This document shows, one piece after another, positions 1 through 9,153 of a DNA stretch of 64,000 nucleotides; the first letter of the stretch is position 1; every line of letters starts with the position of its first letter. A program made the translations under genes and the position numbers. The notes beneath the pieces are model-generated. The model made no database searches and had not been told where the DNA came from. It saw only the letters and a list, made by a program, of their open reading frames with translations. The stretch comes from Thalassospira australica (GTDB taxonomy: Bacteria; Pseudomonadota; Alphaproteobacteria; Rhodospirillales; Thalassospiraceae), in NCBI RefSeq assembly GCF_000763295.1, contig NZ_JRJE01000032.1, positions 248,001 to 312,000 of the forward strand. The letters run 5' to 3'.

Positions 1-1
1 C

Positions 2-1393
2 GACCGGTTTGTTTATGGGTCGGTCAATCGCATCTCGCCCGAAGCACCAATACCCGTCATTCGGGTTGAACGCGAAAGCGCCATGCTGGGCGGGGCCGGA
101 AATGTTGCGCGTAATGCCACCGCCCTTGGTGCGTCGGTTCAGTTCCTGTCACTGGTTGGTGATGACCTGCCCGGTCGCGAGGTCATGGAATATGTCGCCA
201 GCGATCCGGGTGTTGAGCCCTATATCCAGACTGAGCGCAACCGCCCGACCACGATCAAAACCCGTTATATTGCTGGTGGGCAGCAGTTGTTGCGATCTGA
301 CAATGAAACAACGGCTGACATCGCACCTGCCACCATCAGCAATCTTTCCGCGCTGGCCGGGCAACTTGCACCGGATGTCGCCGCGATCATTTTGTCTGAC
401 TATGGCAAGGGTGTTTTGCATGCCGATGTTGTAGCTGCGGCCATTGCAACCGCGCGCAAGGCAGGCAAACCGGTAATTGTCGATCCAAAGGGCAGTGACT
501 ACAGCATTTATCGCGGAGCTACGGTGGTAACGCCTAACCGGGCAGAGGCAGAAGCCGCAACCGGGATCGCCATTCACAGCGATGAGGACGCCGTTGCCGC
601 CGCAACCAAGATCATTACCGAATGCGGCATCGAAAATGTGCTTCTGACACGAAGTCAGGATGGCATGACCCTTGTTACCCAGGATGGCGTAGCACTGCAT
701 TTGCCAACCGAAGCCCGCGAAGTGTTTGACGTTTCCGGGGCCGGCGACACGGTCGTTGCCTGCCTTGCCGCTGCTGTGGCTGCGGGTTCAAGCCTTGCCG
801 ATGCGGCGCGCATTGCAAATGTCGCAGCGGGCATCGTGGTTGGCAAAATCGGCACAGCGGTTGTCTATCCCGACGAGCTGGTTTCAACACTTCATCATCA
901 TGACCTGATGATTGGGGAGGCCAAACTGATGCCGCTTGATCGCATGGTCGACCGTGCGGAACGCTGGCGGCGCAAGGGATACAAAGTCGGCTTTACCAAT
1001 GGCTGCTTTGATCTGTTACACCCCGGCCATCTCAGCCTGCTAAAACAGGCGCGTGCAAGCTGTGACCGTTTGATTGTCGGGCTGAATTCCGATGCATCGG
1101 TCAAACGGCTTAAGGGGGACTCTCGCCCGGTTCAGTCCGAAGCCGCCCGTGCAGCCGTACTGGGATCGCTTGAAACCGTTAGTGGTGTGGTTATTTTCGG
1201 TGAAGACACCCCGATTGAGCTGATCAAGGCGATCAAACCCGATATTCTGGTCAAGGGTGCGGATTACACCATCGACAAGGTTGTCGGTGCGGAAATCGTT
1301 CACGGCTATGGCGGCAAGGTGGTTCTGGCCAACCTTGAAGACGGGTTTTCAACCACCTCGACCATCGCACGGATGAATGAGGGCAAGGATTAA
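2..1393 (+). CDS. hldE: Bifunctional heptose-7-phosphate kinase / heptose-1-phosphate adenylyltransferase, 5' truncated by window edge
   Basis: HldE phosphorylates D-glycero-beta-D-manno-heptose 7-phosphate at C1 and, after dephosphorylation by GmhB, adenylates it, giving ADP-heptose for the LPS inner core. The frame is open to the left edge (DRFVYGSVNRISPEAPIPV), so the start lies outside the window. The PfkB/ribokinase half shows GGAGNVARN near the beginning and the ATP/anion-hole motif DVSGAGDT; the second half is a cytidylyltransferase-like domain opening with GFTNGCFDLLHPGHLSLL. Both catalytic halves are present and the C-terminus is intact, so this looks functional. It converges with the gene ending at 1431. 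Confidence 0.96.
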   Translation, partial: DRFVYGSVNRISPEAPIPVIRVERESAMLGGAGNVARNATALGASVQFLSLVGDDLPGREVMEYVASDPGVEPYIQTERNRPTTIKTRYIAGGQQLLRSDNETTADIAPATISNLSALAGQLAPDVAAIILSDYGKGVLHADVVAAAIATARKAGKPVIVDPKGSDYSIYRGATVVTPNRAEAEAATGIAIHSDEDAVAAATKIITECGIENVLLTRSQDGMTLVTQDGVALHLPTEAREVFDVSGAGDTVVACLAAAVAAGSSLADAARIANVAAGIVVGKIGTAVVYPDELVSTLHHHDLMIGEAKLMPLDRMVDRAERWRRKGYKVGFTNGCFDLLHPGHLSLLKQARASCDRLIVGLNSDASVKRLKGDSRPVQSEAARAAVLGSLETVSGVVIFGEDTPIELIKAIKPDILVKGADYTIDKVVGAEIVHGYGGKVVLANLEDGFSTTSTIARMNEGKD

Positions 1394-1430
1394 TCCGCCC
1401 AGCCCTGCTCCGCACGCAGAACTCGTATAC

Positions 1431-2048
1431 TTAGTCCATATCAGGCCAAGGCCTGACATCCAGATCCGGCCAGATTTTCTGCCAACGGGCGGCCTTTGCT
1501 TCGTAAACAGCCCTTACTGGCAAAACCGGGTTCGGGATGATGCGACCTGCCATCACCGCACCAAGACCAAACGGCGCATAGATCCGATATGCCTCGTCTC
1601 CCTTACTCCCGGCTTTCTTGCGTAGGCCAATCGCTGTTGTCTTATAGGCAAAGCGGTCAATGCCGTCACTTGCAGCAGTGACCATGCCATAGTCCAAACC
1701 GAACTTTTCCAGATACCAGATCGGCACACGTGCCTGATTTCGGATTTCGACCGGGGCTGGTAAATCCGCAAACAATTCATCACCTTGACCGATCACATGA
1801 TCTTCTGCCGTCCAGGATGTATCAGGGTCGAAATAAAACAGATCGTAATCTGCGATGTCGGCATCAGGTTTTCGACCGGCACGCATGTTCCAGATCGTCT
1901 GGGCCAGACACCCGGCCGTCAGCCACCAGTCTTCGATGCCAGATTGCGCAAATCGATCCAGAATGGTGCAGGTAACAGGGTTTTGCAGGGTAGCATCCAG
2001 AAATGCCCGACCATGGGCTATATCACCAACGCGGCAGCCAGAACTCAT
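1431..2048 (-). CDS. Nucleotidyltransferase-family protein (DUF925-like)
   Basis: About 205 aa. The sequence resembles the small nucleotidyltransferase family once called DUF925: a conserved W-x-L-x-A-G-type stretch (DWWLTAGCLAQTIWN) followed by an acidic DYDLFYFD, the probable metal-binding carboxylates of a Pol-beta-like nucleotidyltransferase fold. The substrate is unknown. I chose the ATG at 2048 because it forms an ATGA overlap with the cbiB stop at 2045-2047, implying translational coupling. An upstream in-frame start (2102) would extend far into cbiB. Family call from motifs only; a role linked to B12 is not supported beyond the coupling. Confidence 0.72.
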   Translation of the reverse strand: MSSGCRVGDIAHGRAFLDATLQNPVTCTILDRFAQSGIEDWWLTAGCLAQTIWNMRAGRKPDADIADYDLFYFDPDTSWTAEDHVIGQGDELFADLPAPVEIRNQARVPIWYLEKFGLDYGMVTAASDGIDRFAYKTTAIGLRKKAGSKGDEAYRIYAPFGLGAVMAGRIIPNPVLPVRAVYEAKAARWQKIWPDLDVRPWPDMD

Positions 2049-3061
2049 ACCCAAACCCACAGGATTTTGATCACAACCGGCCACGCGGCATTGAGCAGAC
2101 ACGAGGTCGTAAAGAGCTTGAGCGCACGATCAATATCCGCTGCCCCCAGATCACGCCGCCCCGTTCCGATATAAGGATCTTCGACCATCTCGCTGCCGTA
2201 TTGGCGCGGCCCGGAAAGTGCGATTTCAAGCGCCCCGGCAAAGGCTGCCTCTTGCCATCCGGCATTGGGGGATTTGTGCTTTTTTGCATCCGAACACATG
2301 GTGCGAAACGCTGCGGTCCCGTTGGTTCGTCGACCAATCACCGCAGCAAGGCAGATCACCACACCGGCAACACGGGCAGGGATGAAGTTCACCACATCAT
2401 CAAGGCGGGCGGCAAAGCGCCCGAAATAAAGATAGCGATCACTGCGATGGCCAATCATCGAATCCAGGGTGTTGATCGCCTTATAGACGCAAATGCCGAT
2501 TGGCCCGCCAACCACATACCAAAATATCGGTGCGACCACCCCGTCCGAAAAATTTTCCGCGCAGCTTTCAATTGCAGCCCGACTGACACCGGCCTCGTCA
2601 AGCGTATCGGGATTGCGCCCGACAATCATCGAAACAGCTTGGCGCCCACCCGCAATGCCATCCTTTTTAAGCGCATTTGAGACGGCTTTGACATGCTGAT
2701 AAAGACCCTTCTGGGCAACCAGAATCGCAACCAGAAGGACCTCAATTCCGATTAGAATGCCGCCAAAATCAGATATCACCTGCACCAACCCGCCAACCAT
2801 TGCAGAAACAAAGATGACGGCAAGACTGGTGACCGCACCACGCAACAGCCGGTCAGCGTTGCTGTAATTGGGACGATTTAAGCGTTTCTCAAACCATCCA
2901 ATCAGATTGCCAATCCAAACCACCGGATGGCCGATGCGCGAAAACAGCCATGGAAAATCACCAAACACCGCATCCAACAGCAGTGCCAGCACCAGTATTG
3001 TGAAAATCGGCCCGAAGAATGCAGGTTCGGGGATTAGAAAATCGGTCAGTGTCGGTTCCAT
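2045..3061 (-). CDS. cbiB: Adenosylcobinamide-phosphate synthase (CbiB/CobD)
   Basis: Integral membrane enzyme that attaches the aminopropanol arm to adenosylcobyric acid in late cobalamin synthesis. The N-terminus LDAVFGDFPWLFSRIGHPVVWIG matches the family hallmark (LD-x-x-x-GD-P...HPV-x-x-x-G), and hydrophobic segments and the conserved SCAENFSDGVVAPIFWY region follow. The ATG at 3061 is used; GTG 3085 or TTG 3088 in frame are possible and none has a convincing ribosome site. It is divergent from cbiX across about 430 bases and overlaps the following small nucleotidyltransferase gene by four bases. Confidence 0.93.
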   Translation of the reverse strand: MEPTLTDFLIPEPAFFGPIFTILVLALLLDAVFGDFPWLFSRIGHPVVWIGNLIGWFEKRLNRPNYSNADRLLRGAVTSLAVIFVSAMVGGLVQVISDFGGILIGIEVLLVAILVAQKGLYQHVKAVSNALKKDGIAGGRQAVSMIVGRNPDTLDEAGVSRAAIESCAENFSDGVVAPIFWYVVGGPIGICVYKAINTLDSMIGHRSDRYLYFGRFAARLDDVVNFIPARVAGVVICLAAVIGRRTNGTAAFRTMCSDAKKHKSPNAGWQEAAFAGALEIALSGPRQYGSEMVEDPYIGTGRRDLGAADIDRALKLFTTSCLLNAAWPVVIKILWVWV

Positions 3062-3492
3062 GGCGGCAATGTGCGTGGTGATCACCAAACCGTCAATCGG
3101 AATGACAGAGATTGTCGGTAAGTCCTTTTGCGGTAACAGGGTTTGCCATCTGTATCTGGCTTTGATAGAACGCTTTCATACTAATTTTTATTTTGTCATA
3201 CTACCTGTCGAGCAATCCTGTGCAGCAGGATTTACGTATGCCATTCCTGCACGCCCGACAATTCCACCAACCCGAAAGCAACAGTGCCCAGCCACAATAT
3301 ATTCGATACCCCTTCGCCCCCTGCCCACAATAAGTAGTATTTTTCACCCCTGTACCCTTTGCAATACATCTTCTGTTACCTGCCGCTTGCATTCCGCAGG
3401 CCAATCGGTGAAAACGGGGGTGGCATCGGGTACCGCATGGCAAAATGCCGTGCGAAGAACACCATCAGAGAGAGACAAAGGAGCAGCCTTTT
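3062..3492. promoter_or_regulatory. Divergent cbiB-cbiX intergenic region
   Basis: About 430 bases without a supported gene. It must hold the promoters of both corrin gene sets. I looked for a cobalamin riboswitch on both strands (B12-box core GCCACTG and its flanking purine-rich elements) and did not find one. A direct repeat TCATACTA lies at 3176-3183 and 3196-3203 with a 20-base period, about two helical turns, in an AT-rich stretch, and may be a protein-binding site. The cbiX ribosome site AAAGGAG is at 3477-3483. Confidence 0.5.
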
Positions 3493-4491
3493 ATGTCCCC
3501 CAAAGGCGCAGTAATGATTTGCGGTCACGGTTCGCGCGACGAACGCGCGGTTTCACAGTTCAACGCGATGGTTGAAACGATGAAACAGACCCATTTGGCC
3601 GACTACGATGTCGAAAGCGGCTTTCTCGAATTTGCCCACCCGATCCTGCGTGATGGTTTTGAAAAGCTCAAAGCCATGGGTCACAAAAAAATCTATGCCC
3701 TGCCGGGTATGCTTTTTGCCGCCGGCCACGTCAAAAACGACCTGCCGAGCGAAGTGAACAATTTCGCCCACGAAAACCCGGATATCGAGGTCCTGTTTGG
3801 CCGCGATCTTGCGATTGATCCCAAACTTCTGATGGCGGCAAAAGACCGTATCGAAGAAGCACTGGCAGACGTGGACGACAGTGTGTCGCGTGAAGACACG
3901 CTTTTGATGGTGGTCGGACGTGGCACCAACGATCCGGACGCCAATTCAAACGTCTATAAGGTCGCACGCATGCTTCAGGAAGGCCTGGGTTTTGGCCGGA
4001 CTGAAATCAGCTATTCCGGGGTGGCACATCCGCGCGTGAATGCCGGCCTGCGCGAAGCGATGAAACTTGGTTACAAGCGCGTTGTCGTATTTCCGTATTT
4101 CCTGTTTGCCGGCATTCTGATTGATCGTATCTATAGCCACACTGACGAAGTTGCCGCTGAATTTGGCGATGTCGAATTCATCAAGGCAGGCTATCTCAAG
4201 GATCATCCGATGGTGCTTGAAAGCTTTGCCGAACGCCTGACCGAGATTGATACCGGCGATAACAACATGAACTGCCAGCTGTGCAAATACCGCGAGCAGA
4301 TCATTGGTTATGAAGGCGATGTAGCCACCCCGCAGGTTGGCCACCACCACCATGTGATGGGCATCGGCACAGACGGGCACAGCCATGACCACGGCCACCA
4401 CCATCACGGTCATAGTCACGGACATCACCATCATCATGGTCACAGCCATGCCCACGATCATAATGATGCGAAAAAGCCGACCGGTTCGTGA
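3493..4491 (+). CDS. cbiX: Sirohydrochlorin chelatase, long form with Fe-S motif and His-rich tail (CbiX)
   Basis: Inserts cobalt into sirohydrochlorin (early cobalt insertion). About 332 aa: two tandem CbiX domains (the first opens with VMICGHGSRDERA, the second around LLMVVGRGTNDPDANSN), then MNCQLC, which fits the MxCxxC iron-sulfur motif known in long CbiX proteins, and a C-terminal tail holding 22 histidines in about 50 residues, probably for metal storage or delivery. The start at 3493 follows AAAGGAG by nine bases; an upstream ATG at 3445 lacks such a site and adds non-family sequence. First gene of the rightward cob set. Confidence 0.93.
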   Translation: MSPKGAVMICGHGSRDERAVSQFNAMVETMKQTHLADYDVESGFLEFAHPILRDGFEKLKAMGHKKIYALPGMLFAAGHVKNDLPSEVNNFAHENPDIEVLFGRDLAIDPKLLMAAKDRIEEALADVDDSVSREDTLLMVVGRGTNDPDANSNVYKVARMLQEGLGFGRTEISYSGVAHPRVNAGLREAMKLGYKRVVVFPYFLFAGILIDRIYSHTDEVAAEFGDVEFIKAGYLKDHPMVLESFAERLTEIDTGDNNMNCQLCKYREQIIGYEGDVATPQVGHHHHVMGIGTDGHSHDHGHHHHGHSHGHHHHHGHSHAHDHNDAKKPTGS

Positions 4492-4524
4492 CCGGTCGAC
4501 CCCTGTCCCGTGAAAGGCGCGGTA

Positions 4525-5208
4525 ATGTTTGACTATCTGCGTGACCCGCAGGAAATCTATGCCAAAAGCTTTGCCACCATCAAGGCCGAGGCAAAACTTG
4601 CGCGCTTTTCAGAAGACGAACGCCCGGTTGCCATCCGTATCATTCATGCCTGTGGCATGGTGGAAATGGCCGATCACATTGCCTTTGGCGGCGATGTGAT
4701 CGCGGCGGCCACCACGGCACTCCAAGCCGGGAAACCGATCCTGTGTGATGCGGAAATGGTCCGGCATGGCATTATTTCCCGGCTATTGCCTGCCAACAAT
4801 CAGGTGCTATGCACCTTGAATGACGGCAATACGCACGGTCTGGCGGCAGAGCTTGAAACCACCCGATCCGCCGCCGCGGTCGAGGGCTGGCACGATCATA
4901 TCGAAGATGCAATAATTGCCATAGGCAATGCGCCAACCGCCCTTTTCCATCTGCTTGAAGCCATTCACGACGGTCGCATGGCAAAGCCTGCGGTGATCAT
5001 TGGCATGCCGGTCGGTTTTGTGGGTGCGCTTGAAAGCAAGGATGCCCTGATTGCGCATGCCCACGGCATCCCCTTTGTCACATTGCGCGGTCGATTTGGC
5101 GGCAGTGCTGTAACAGCAGCAACCGTCAATGCACTGGCCCGCATGGCGCGAGGCGATGATGCCACGCCGGACGGCACAGATGATCGCACGAAAGGCGGGT
5201 TGTCATGA
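4525..5208 (+). CDS. cobH: Precorrin-8X methylmutase (CobH/CbiC)
   Basis: Moves the methyl group from C11 to C12 to form hydrogenobyrinate (or its cobalt form). About 227 aa, the usual family length, beginning MFDYLRDPQEIYAKSFATI as in other CobH proteins; the catalytic-histidine region IRIIHACGMVE and the Gly-rich VIIGMPVGFVGALESK are present. The ATG at 4525 is preferred because it gives the family N-terminus and has AAAGG seven bases upstream; a GTG at 4510 is an alternative. The last four bases overlap the start of cobL (ATGA). Confidence 0.95.
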   Translation: MFDYLRDPQEIYAKSFATIKAEAKLARFSEDERPVAIRIIHACGMVEMADHIAFGGDVIAAATTALQAGKPILCDAEMVRHGIISRLLPANNQVLCTLNDGNTHGLAAELETTRSAAAVEGWHDHIEDAIIAIGNAPTALFHLLEAIHDGRMAKPAVIIGMPVGFVGALESKDALIAHAHGIPFVTLRGRFGGSAVTAATVNALARMARGDDATPDGTDDRTKGGLS

Positions 5209-6458
5209 ATGAACAATCACCGATCAAGGGGCGCATCACCGTGATTGGCATTGGCGAGGATGGTTATGACGGGCTTGCGCCCAATGCCCGCCAGATCCTT
5301 GAAAATGCCAGCGTCATCTTTGGCGGAAAGCGCCATATTACTATGCTGCCCGAAAGTAACAGTGCGACCCGCAACACATGGATCACACCGTTTGAGGCCA
5401 ATCTGGCAATAATCGAAGATTGCCTTGATCAAAACCCGGTCGTGCTGGCCAGTGGTGATCCAATGTATTTCGGGGTGGGCAATACCCTGATCAATTATTT
5501 CGGACCCGAACCGGTTTATGCCATCCCGGCACCTTCAAGCATTTCACTGGCGGCATCGCGCCTTGGCTGGCCGTTGGCGGAATGTGATGTCATTACCCTG
5601 CATGGTCGCGATCCCGAAAACCTCCGCGCCCATTTGCGCCCGCATGGCAAGCTGATTGCACTGAGTGCCGATGGATCGACCCCGGCACTGGTCGCTGTCA
5701 TGCTATGCGAAGCCGGGTTTGATCAAAGCCGCATGTCGGTCTGCGAACGTCTTGGTGGTCCGGAAGAACGCATCACCACCCAGAGCGTACAAACCTGGCA
5801 GGCGCGGGCAACATCCATGCCCGATATCAAGCCGATTGATCCGCTTAACCTGATCATGATTGATCTCGAAGCTGGCCCCAATGCCAAACCGCTGCCCAAG
5901 GGCCCCGGCCTTCCCGATGATGCCTTTATCCATGACGGGATGATCACGAAATCGGAAATTCGCGCCCAGACCCTTTCGTCACTTGCCCCGTTTGAAAACG
6001 GTGTTTTGTGGGATCTGGGGGCAGGGTGCGGTTCCATTTCGATTGAATGGCAACGCATGGGTGGACGGGCCATTGCGATTGAACGCGATGGCGAACGTTG
6101 TGCGCTGATCGGCAAAAATGCCACGCGGCTTGGCGTGCCGACCTTAACAGTCATGCAGAAATCAATTGAAGATGCACTCGCCTTTGCCGATCGCCTGCCC
6201 AAGCCGGATACCATTTTTATCGGTGGCGGAATTACCATTGATGGCCTGCTTGAAACCTGTTGGGATCTGTTGCCAAGCCATGGCCGACTGGTTGCCAATA
6301 CGGTGACACTTGAAGGCGAAGAACAATTATTACGGTTTTACAATAAAAAGGGTGGCAGTCTGACGCGCCTGTCGGTTTCCCGGCTGGTTCCGCGCGGCGG
6401 GTTCAAGGGTTGGAGCAACCTTGCCCCGGTCACCCATTACCTCGGAGTAAAAGCATGA
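5205..6458 (+). CDS. cobL: Precorrin-6Y C5,15-methyltransferase, decarboxylating (CobL = CbiE-CbiT fusion)
   Basis: Methylates C5 and C15 of the corrin ring and decarboxylates the C12 acetate side chain. 417 aa, full length. N-terminal CbiE tetrapyrrole-methylase domain (VIGIGEDGYDGLAPNAR; substrate-site VLASGDPMYFGVG) spans about residues 8-215; the C-terminal CbiT-type SAM domain starts near FIHDGMITKSEIRA and carries LWDLGAGCGSISIEW. Overlaps cobH by four bases upstream and cobI by four bases downstream, so it sits in a tightly coupled operon. Confidence 0.96.
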   Translation: MNEQSPIKGRITVIGIGEDGYDGLAPNARQILENASVIFGGKRHITMLPESNSATRNTWITPFEANLAIIEDCLDQNPVVLASGDPMYFGVGNTLINYFGPEPVYAIPAPSSISLAASRLGWPLAECDVITLHGRDPENLRAHLRPHGKLIALSADGSTPALVAVMLCEAGFDQSRMSVCERLGGPEERITTQSVQTWQARATSMPDIKPIDPLNLIMIDLEAGPNAKPLPKGPGLPDDAFIHDGMITKSEIRAQTLSSLAPFENGVLWDLGAGCGSISIEWQRMGGRAIAIERDGERCALIGKNATRLGVPTLTVMQKSIEDALAFADRLPKPDTIFIGGGITIDGLLETCWDLLPSHGRLVANTVTLEGEEQLLRFYNKKGGSLTRLSVSRLVPRGGFKGWSNLAPVTHYLGVKA

Positions 6459-7192
6459 GCAGTGCGGAACTTCCCGCAGAACGCCTTCCGGCACCCGGAA
6501 CGGCCTATGGTCTTGGCATCGGGCCGGGCGAACCGGACCTGATCACGCTCAAGGCCTATAACATCCTGCAGAAGGCCGATGTGATTGCCTATCCCGCCCT
6601 TGAAGATGGCGTCAGTCTGGCGCGTCAGATCGTTGATCCGCATATTCCCGAAGGCCGAATTGAAATCGCCATTCGCATTGAAATGGGCAAGCCCGCCGAT
6701 CCGATCTATGACGCCGCCGCGATTGAAATTGGCAAGCATCTGGCAGATGGCAAAACCGTCGCCGTGCTGTGCGAAGGTGATCCGTTCTTTTATGGCAGCT
6801 TCATGTATTTGTTTGGCCGACTGGCAGAAGCCGGTCATCCGGTCAAAACCGTGCCCGGTGTCAGTTCCATGATGGCCTGTGCAGCGCAGCTTGGCGCACC
6901 CCTGGCCGCCAAGAACGATGTTTTGCAAGTCATCCCCGGCCCGCTTGAGGCCGATCGCCTGCGCGAACAGCTTGCCAAAACTGATGCGGCGGCAATCATC
7001 AAACTGGGCCGCCATTTTGCCAAGGTGCGTGACGTCATTGATGAAATGGGCCTGACAGACCGGGCGCGCTATATCGAACGCGCGACACTTGAAACCCAGA
7101 AAATGGTCCCGCTTGGCGAATTGCCGAGTGATGCCAAGGCACCGTATTTTTCCATGATCCTGATCCACCGTCGCGGAGACGCATGGCGATGA
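6455..7192 (+). CDS. cobI: Precorrin-2 C20-methyltransferase (CobI/CbiL)
   Basis: Transfers a methyl group from SAM to C20 of precorrin-2 (or its cobalt complex), the step that commits the ring to corrin formation. 245 aa. Tetrapyrrole methylase signature YGLGIGPGEPDLITLKAYNI near residue 17, CEGDPFFYGSFMYLF near residue 110, and VPGVSSMMACAAQLGAPLA. Start ATG 6455 lies in an ATGA overlap with cobL and has GGAG at 6444-6447; an upstream in-frame ATG at 6410 lies inside cobL and is unlikely. Cobalt-free or cobalt-bound specificity cannot be read from sequence. Confidence 0.95.
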   Translation: MSSAELPAERLPAPGTAYGLGIGPGEPDLITLKAYNILQKADVIAYPALEDGVSLARQIVDPHIPEGRIEIAIRIEMGKPADPIYDAAAIEIGKHLADGKTVAVLCEGDPFFYGSFMYLFGRLAEAGHPVKTVPGVSSMMACAAQLGAPLAAKNDVLQVIPGPLEADRLREQLAKTDAAAIIKLGRHFAKVRDVIDEMGLTDRARYIERATLETQKMVPLGELPSDAKAPYFSMILIHRRGDAWR

Positions 7193-9153
7193 CCGCCCAA
7201 AACAACAATAACAATCCGGCACTGCCGACCGATCCGATTGCCCCGATTGCAGTAATTTGCCTGACGCAGCGTGCCCTGCCGACAGCGCGCAAAATCGCAT
7301 CAAGCCTGCAAGGCGCGACTGTGCATGGCCTGCGCACGCGCGTTTCAACACGTGATGTCGATATCGCCTTTGATGATACCATTGCACATCTGCAACAAAC
7401 ATTTTCAGCCGGGCATGTCATTATCGGTGTCTGCGCATCCGGCATCCTGATCCGCGCCCTTGCCCCGTTGCTAAGTGGCAAGTGGCAGGACGCCGCCGTC
7501 ATTGCCGTTGATGAAGCCGGTGATACCTTCATTCCGCTTCTGGGGGGGCATCACGGGGGCAACCGGCTGGCACGTGACCTTGCGGATCGGCTGGGTGGTT
7601 TTGCCGCCATCACCACACCGGGTGATGCGATGCTGGGCCTTGCACTGGATGAGCCGCCGGCTGGCTGGACGCTTGGCACGCCTGAAACTGTCAAACCGGC
7701 AACCGCCGCCCTGCTGGCAGGTGCCTCCGCACGGTTTGAGTTCGAGGCCGGATCAGCCGCCTGGCTCACCAACAGCGCCATTGCCCAATCCGATGATGGC
7801 AGCGTGGTCATTACCACCACCGCCCGGACCACCGATGACCCTGCCGATAGCGATACAGGATCGGAAACCGCGATCACCTATCACCCGCCGGTTCTGGCAC
7901 TGGGTGTCGGCTGTGAACGCGGCTGCCCGGTTGATGATCTTTATGATCTTGTGATGGAAACACTGGCGGGGCAATGCCTTAGCCCCAAGGCCATTGCCTG
8001 TGTCAGTTCAATCGACCTCAAGGCCGACGAAGCCGCTGTACACGAACTGGCAAACCGGCTTGGTGTGCCGGCAAGGTTCTTTGATGCCAAAACCCTTGAG
8101 GCAGAGGCAGATCGTCTTGTGACGCCATCTGACGTCGTCTTTGCCGAAACCGGCTGCCACGGTGTTGCCGAGGGTGCGGCACTGGCCACAGTCGGTGCCA
8201 AGGGCAAGTTGATCGTTCCCAAACACAAGACCAGAAAATCTACCTGTGCCATTGCCCTGTCACAGGATGATATCATCCCCGAGAAGGTCGGAACGGCACA
8301 GGGCAGGCTTTCGATTGTTGGCATCGGGCCGGGTCAGATCGGCTGGCGCAGCCCCGAGGCCACCGCGCTTATCGGTCGCGCAACCGATATCGTCGGCTAT
8401 CAGATGTATCTTGATTTGCTTGGGCCTTTGATTGACGGCAAGGATTGCCATCATTCCGATCTGGGTGCCGAAGAAGCCCGCGCGCGTCATGCGCTTGAAC
8501 TGGCCGCGACCGGCAAGGACGTTGCGTTGATCGGGTCCGGGGATGCCGGCATCTATGCACTGGCGACACTGGTGTTTGAATTGCTTGATCGTGAAGATCG
8601 CGCCGACTGGAATCGGGTTGCGGTTCAGGTTTCACCGGGTATCTCCGCCCTGCAGGCGGCGGCATCGCGGATCGGTGCGCCGCTTGGTCATGATTTCTGT
8701 GCGATTTCGCTATCGGACCTTTTGACCCCGCGTGAAGATATCCTGCGTCGCCTGAAAGCCGCAGCCGAAGGTGATTTCGTGATTGCGTTTTATAACCCGG
8801 TATCCAAACGCCGCCGCGATTTGCTGGCCAAGGCCCGTGATATCCTGCTTAACCATCGCGAGGCCGATACACCGGTAGTTTTGGGTCGCCAGCTGGGTCG
8901 CCCGGACGAGGAAATCACGGTCGTTCCGTTATCGAAATTAGAAGTCGACATGGTTGATATGCTGACAACGGTTCTGGTCGGATCAAGCAACAGCCGCCAT
9001 ATCACACGCGGCGAAAACGAATGGGTCTACACTCCGCGCGGCTATGCCAAAAAGGGCCCGGATGCGGCCAAGGCCCCGGTCCAGAGCACATCCGGTCACA
9101 GCAGCACTGACACTTCCGGAAACGACATCTCCATAAAAGACGGGGCAGAATAA
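7183..9153 (+). CDS. cobJ: Fused cobalt-precorrin-5A hydrolase (CbiG) and precorrin-3B C17-methyltransferase (CobJ/CbiH)
   Basis: A 656 aa fusion. Residues about 15-360 are CbiG-like: N-terminal domain (AVICLTQRALPTARKIASSL, CASGILIRALAPLL), linker and C-terminal CbiG/CobE domain (LALGVGCERGCPVDDLYDLV, FAETGCHGVAEGAAL). From about residue 370 it is a tetrapyrrole methylase of the CobJ type (LSIVGIGPGQIGWRSPEA, GSGDAGIYALATLV, FYNPVSKRRRDLL). CobJ performs ring contraction with C17 methylation; CbiG opens the delta-lactone and releases the C20 fragment as acetaldehyde in the oxygen-independent route. Start is ATG 7183 or ATG 7189; the latter repeats the ATGA overlap seen elsewhere in the operon. 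A short Ser/Thr-rich tail ends the protein. Confidence 0.93.
   Translation: MAMTAQNNNNNPALPTDPIAPIAVICLTQRALPTARKIASSLQGATVHGLRTRVSTRDVDIAFDDTIAHLQQTFSAGHVIIGVCASGILIRALAPLLSGKWQDAAVIAVDEAGDTFIPLLGGHHGGNRLARDLADRLGGFAAITTPGDAMLGLALDEPPAGWTLGTPETVKPATAALLAGASARFEFEAGSAAWLTNSAIAQSDDGSVVITTTARTTDDPADSDTGSETAITYHPPVLALGVGCERGCPVDDLYDLVMETLAGQCLSPKAIACVSSIDLKADEAAVHELANRLGVPARFFDAKTLEAEADRLVTPSDVVFAETGCHGVAEGAALATVGAKGKLIVPKHKTRKSTCAIALSQDDIIPEKVGTAQGRLSIVGIGPGQIGWRSPEATALIGRATDIVGYQMYLDLLGPLIDGKDCHHSDLGAEEARARHALELAATGKDVALIGSGDAGIYALATLVFELLDREDRADWNRVAVQVSPGISALQAAASRIGAPLGHDFCAISLSDLLTPREDILRRLKAAAEGDFVIAFYNPVSKRRRDLLAKARDILLNHREADTPVVLGRQLGRPDEEITVVPLSKLEVDMVDMLTTVLVGSSNSRHITRGENEWVYTPRGYAKKGPDAAKAPVQSTSGHSSTDTSGNDISIKDGAE

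Noticed and set aside
3089-3492. Cobalamin riboswitch before cbiB or cbiX
   Set aside because: No B12-box core or the other conserved blocks on either strand by eye; needs a covariance search to be final.
6437-7402. 321-codon frame opposite cobI
   Set aside because: Shadow frame; cobI has clear motifs and operon overlaps.
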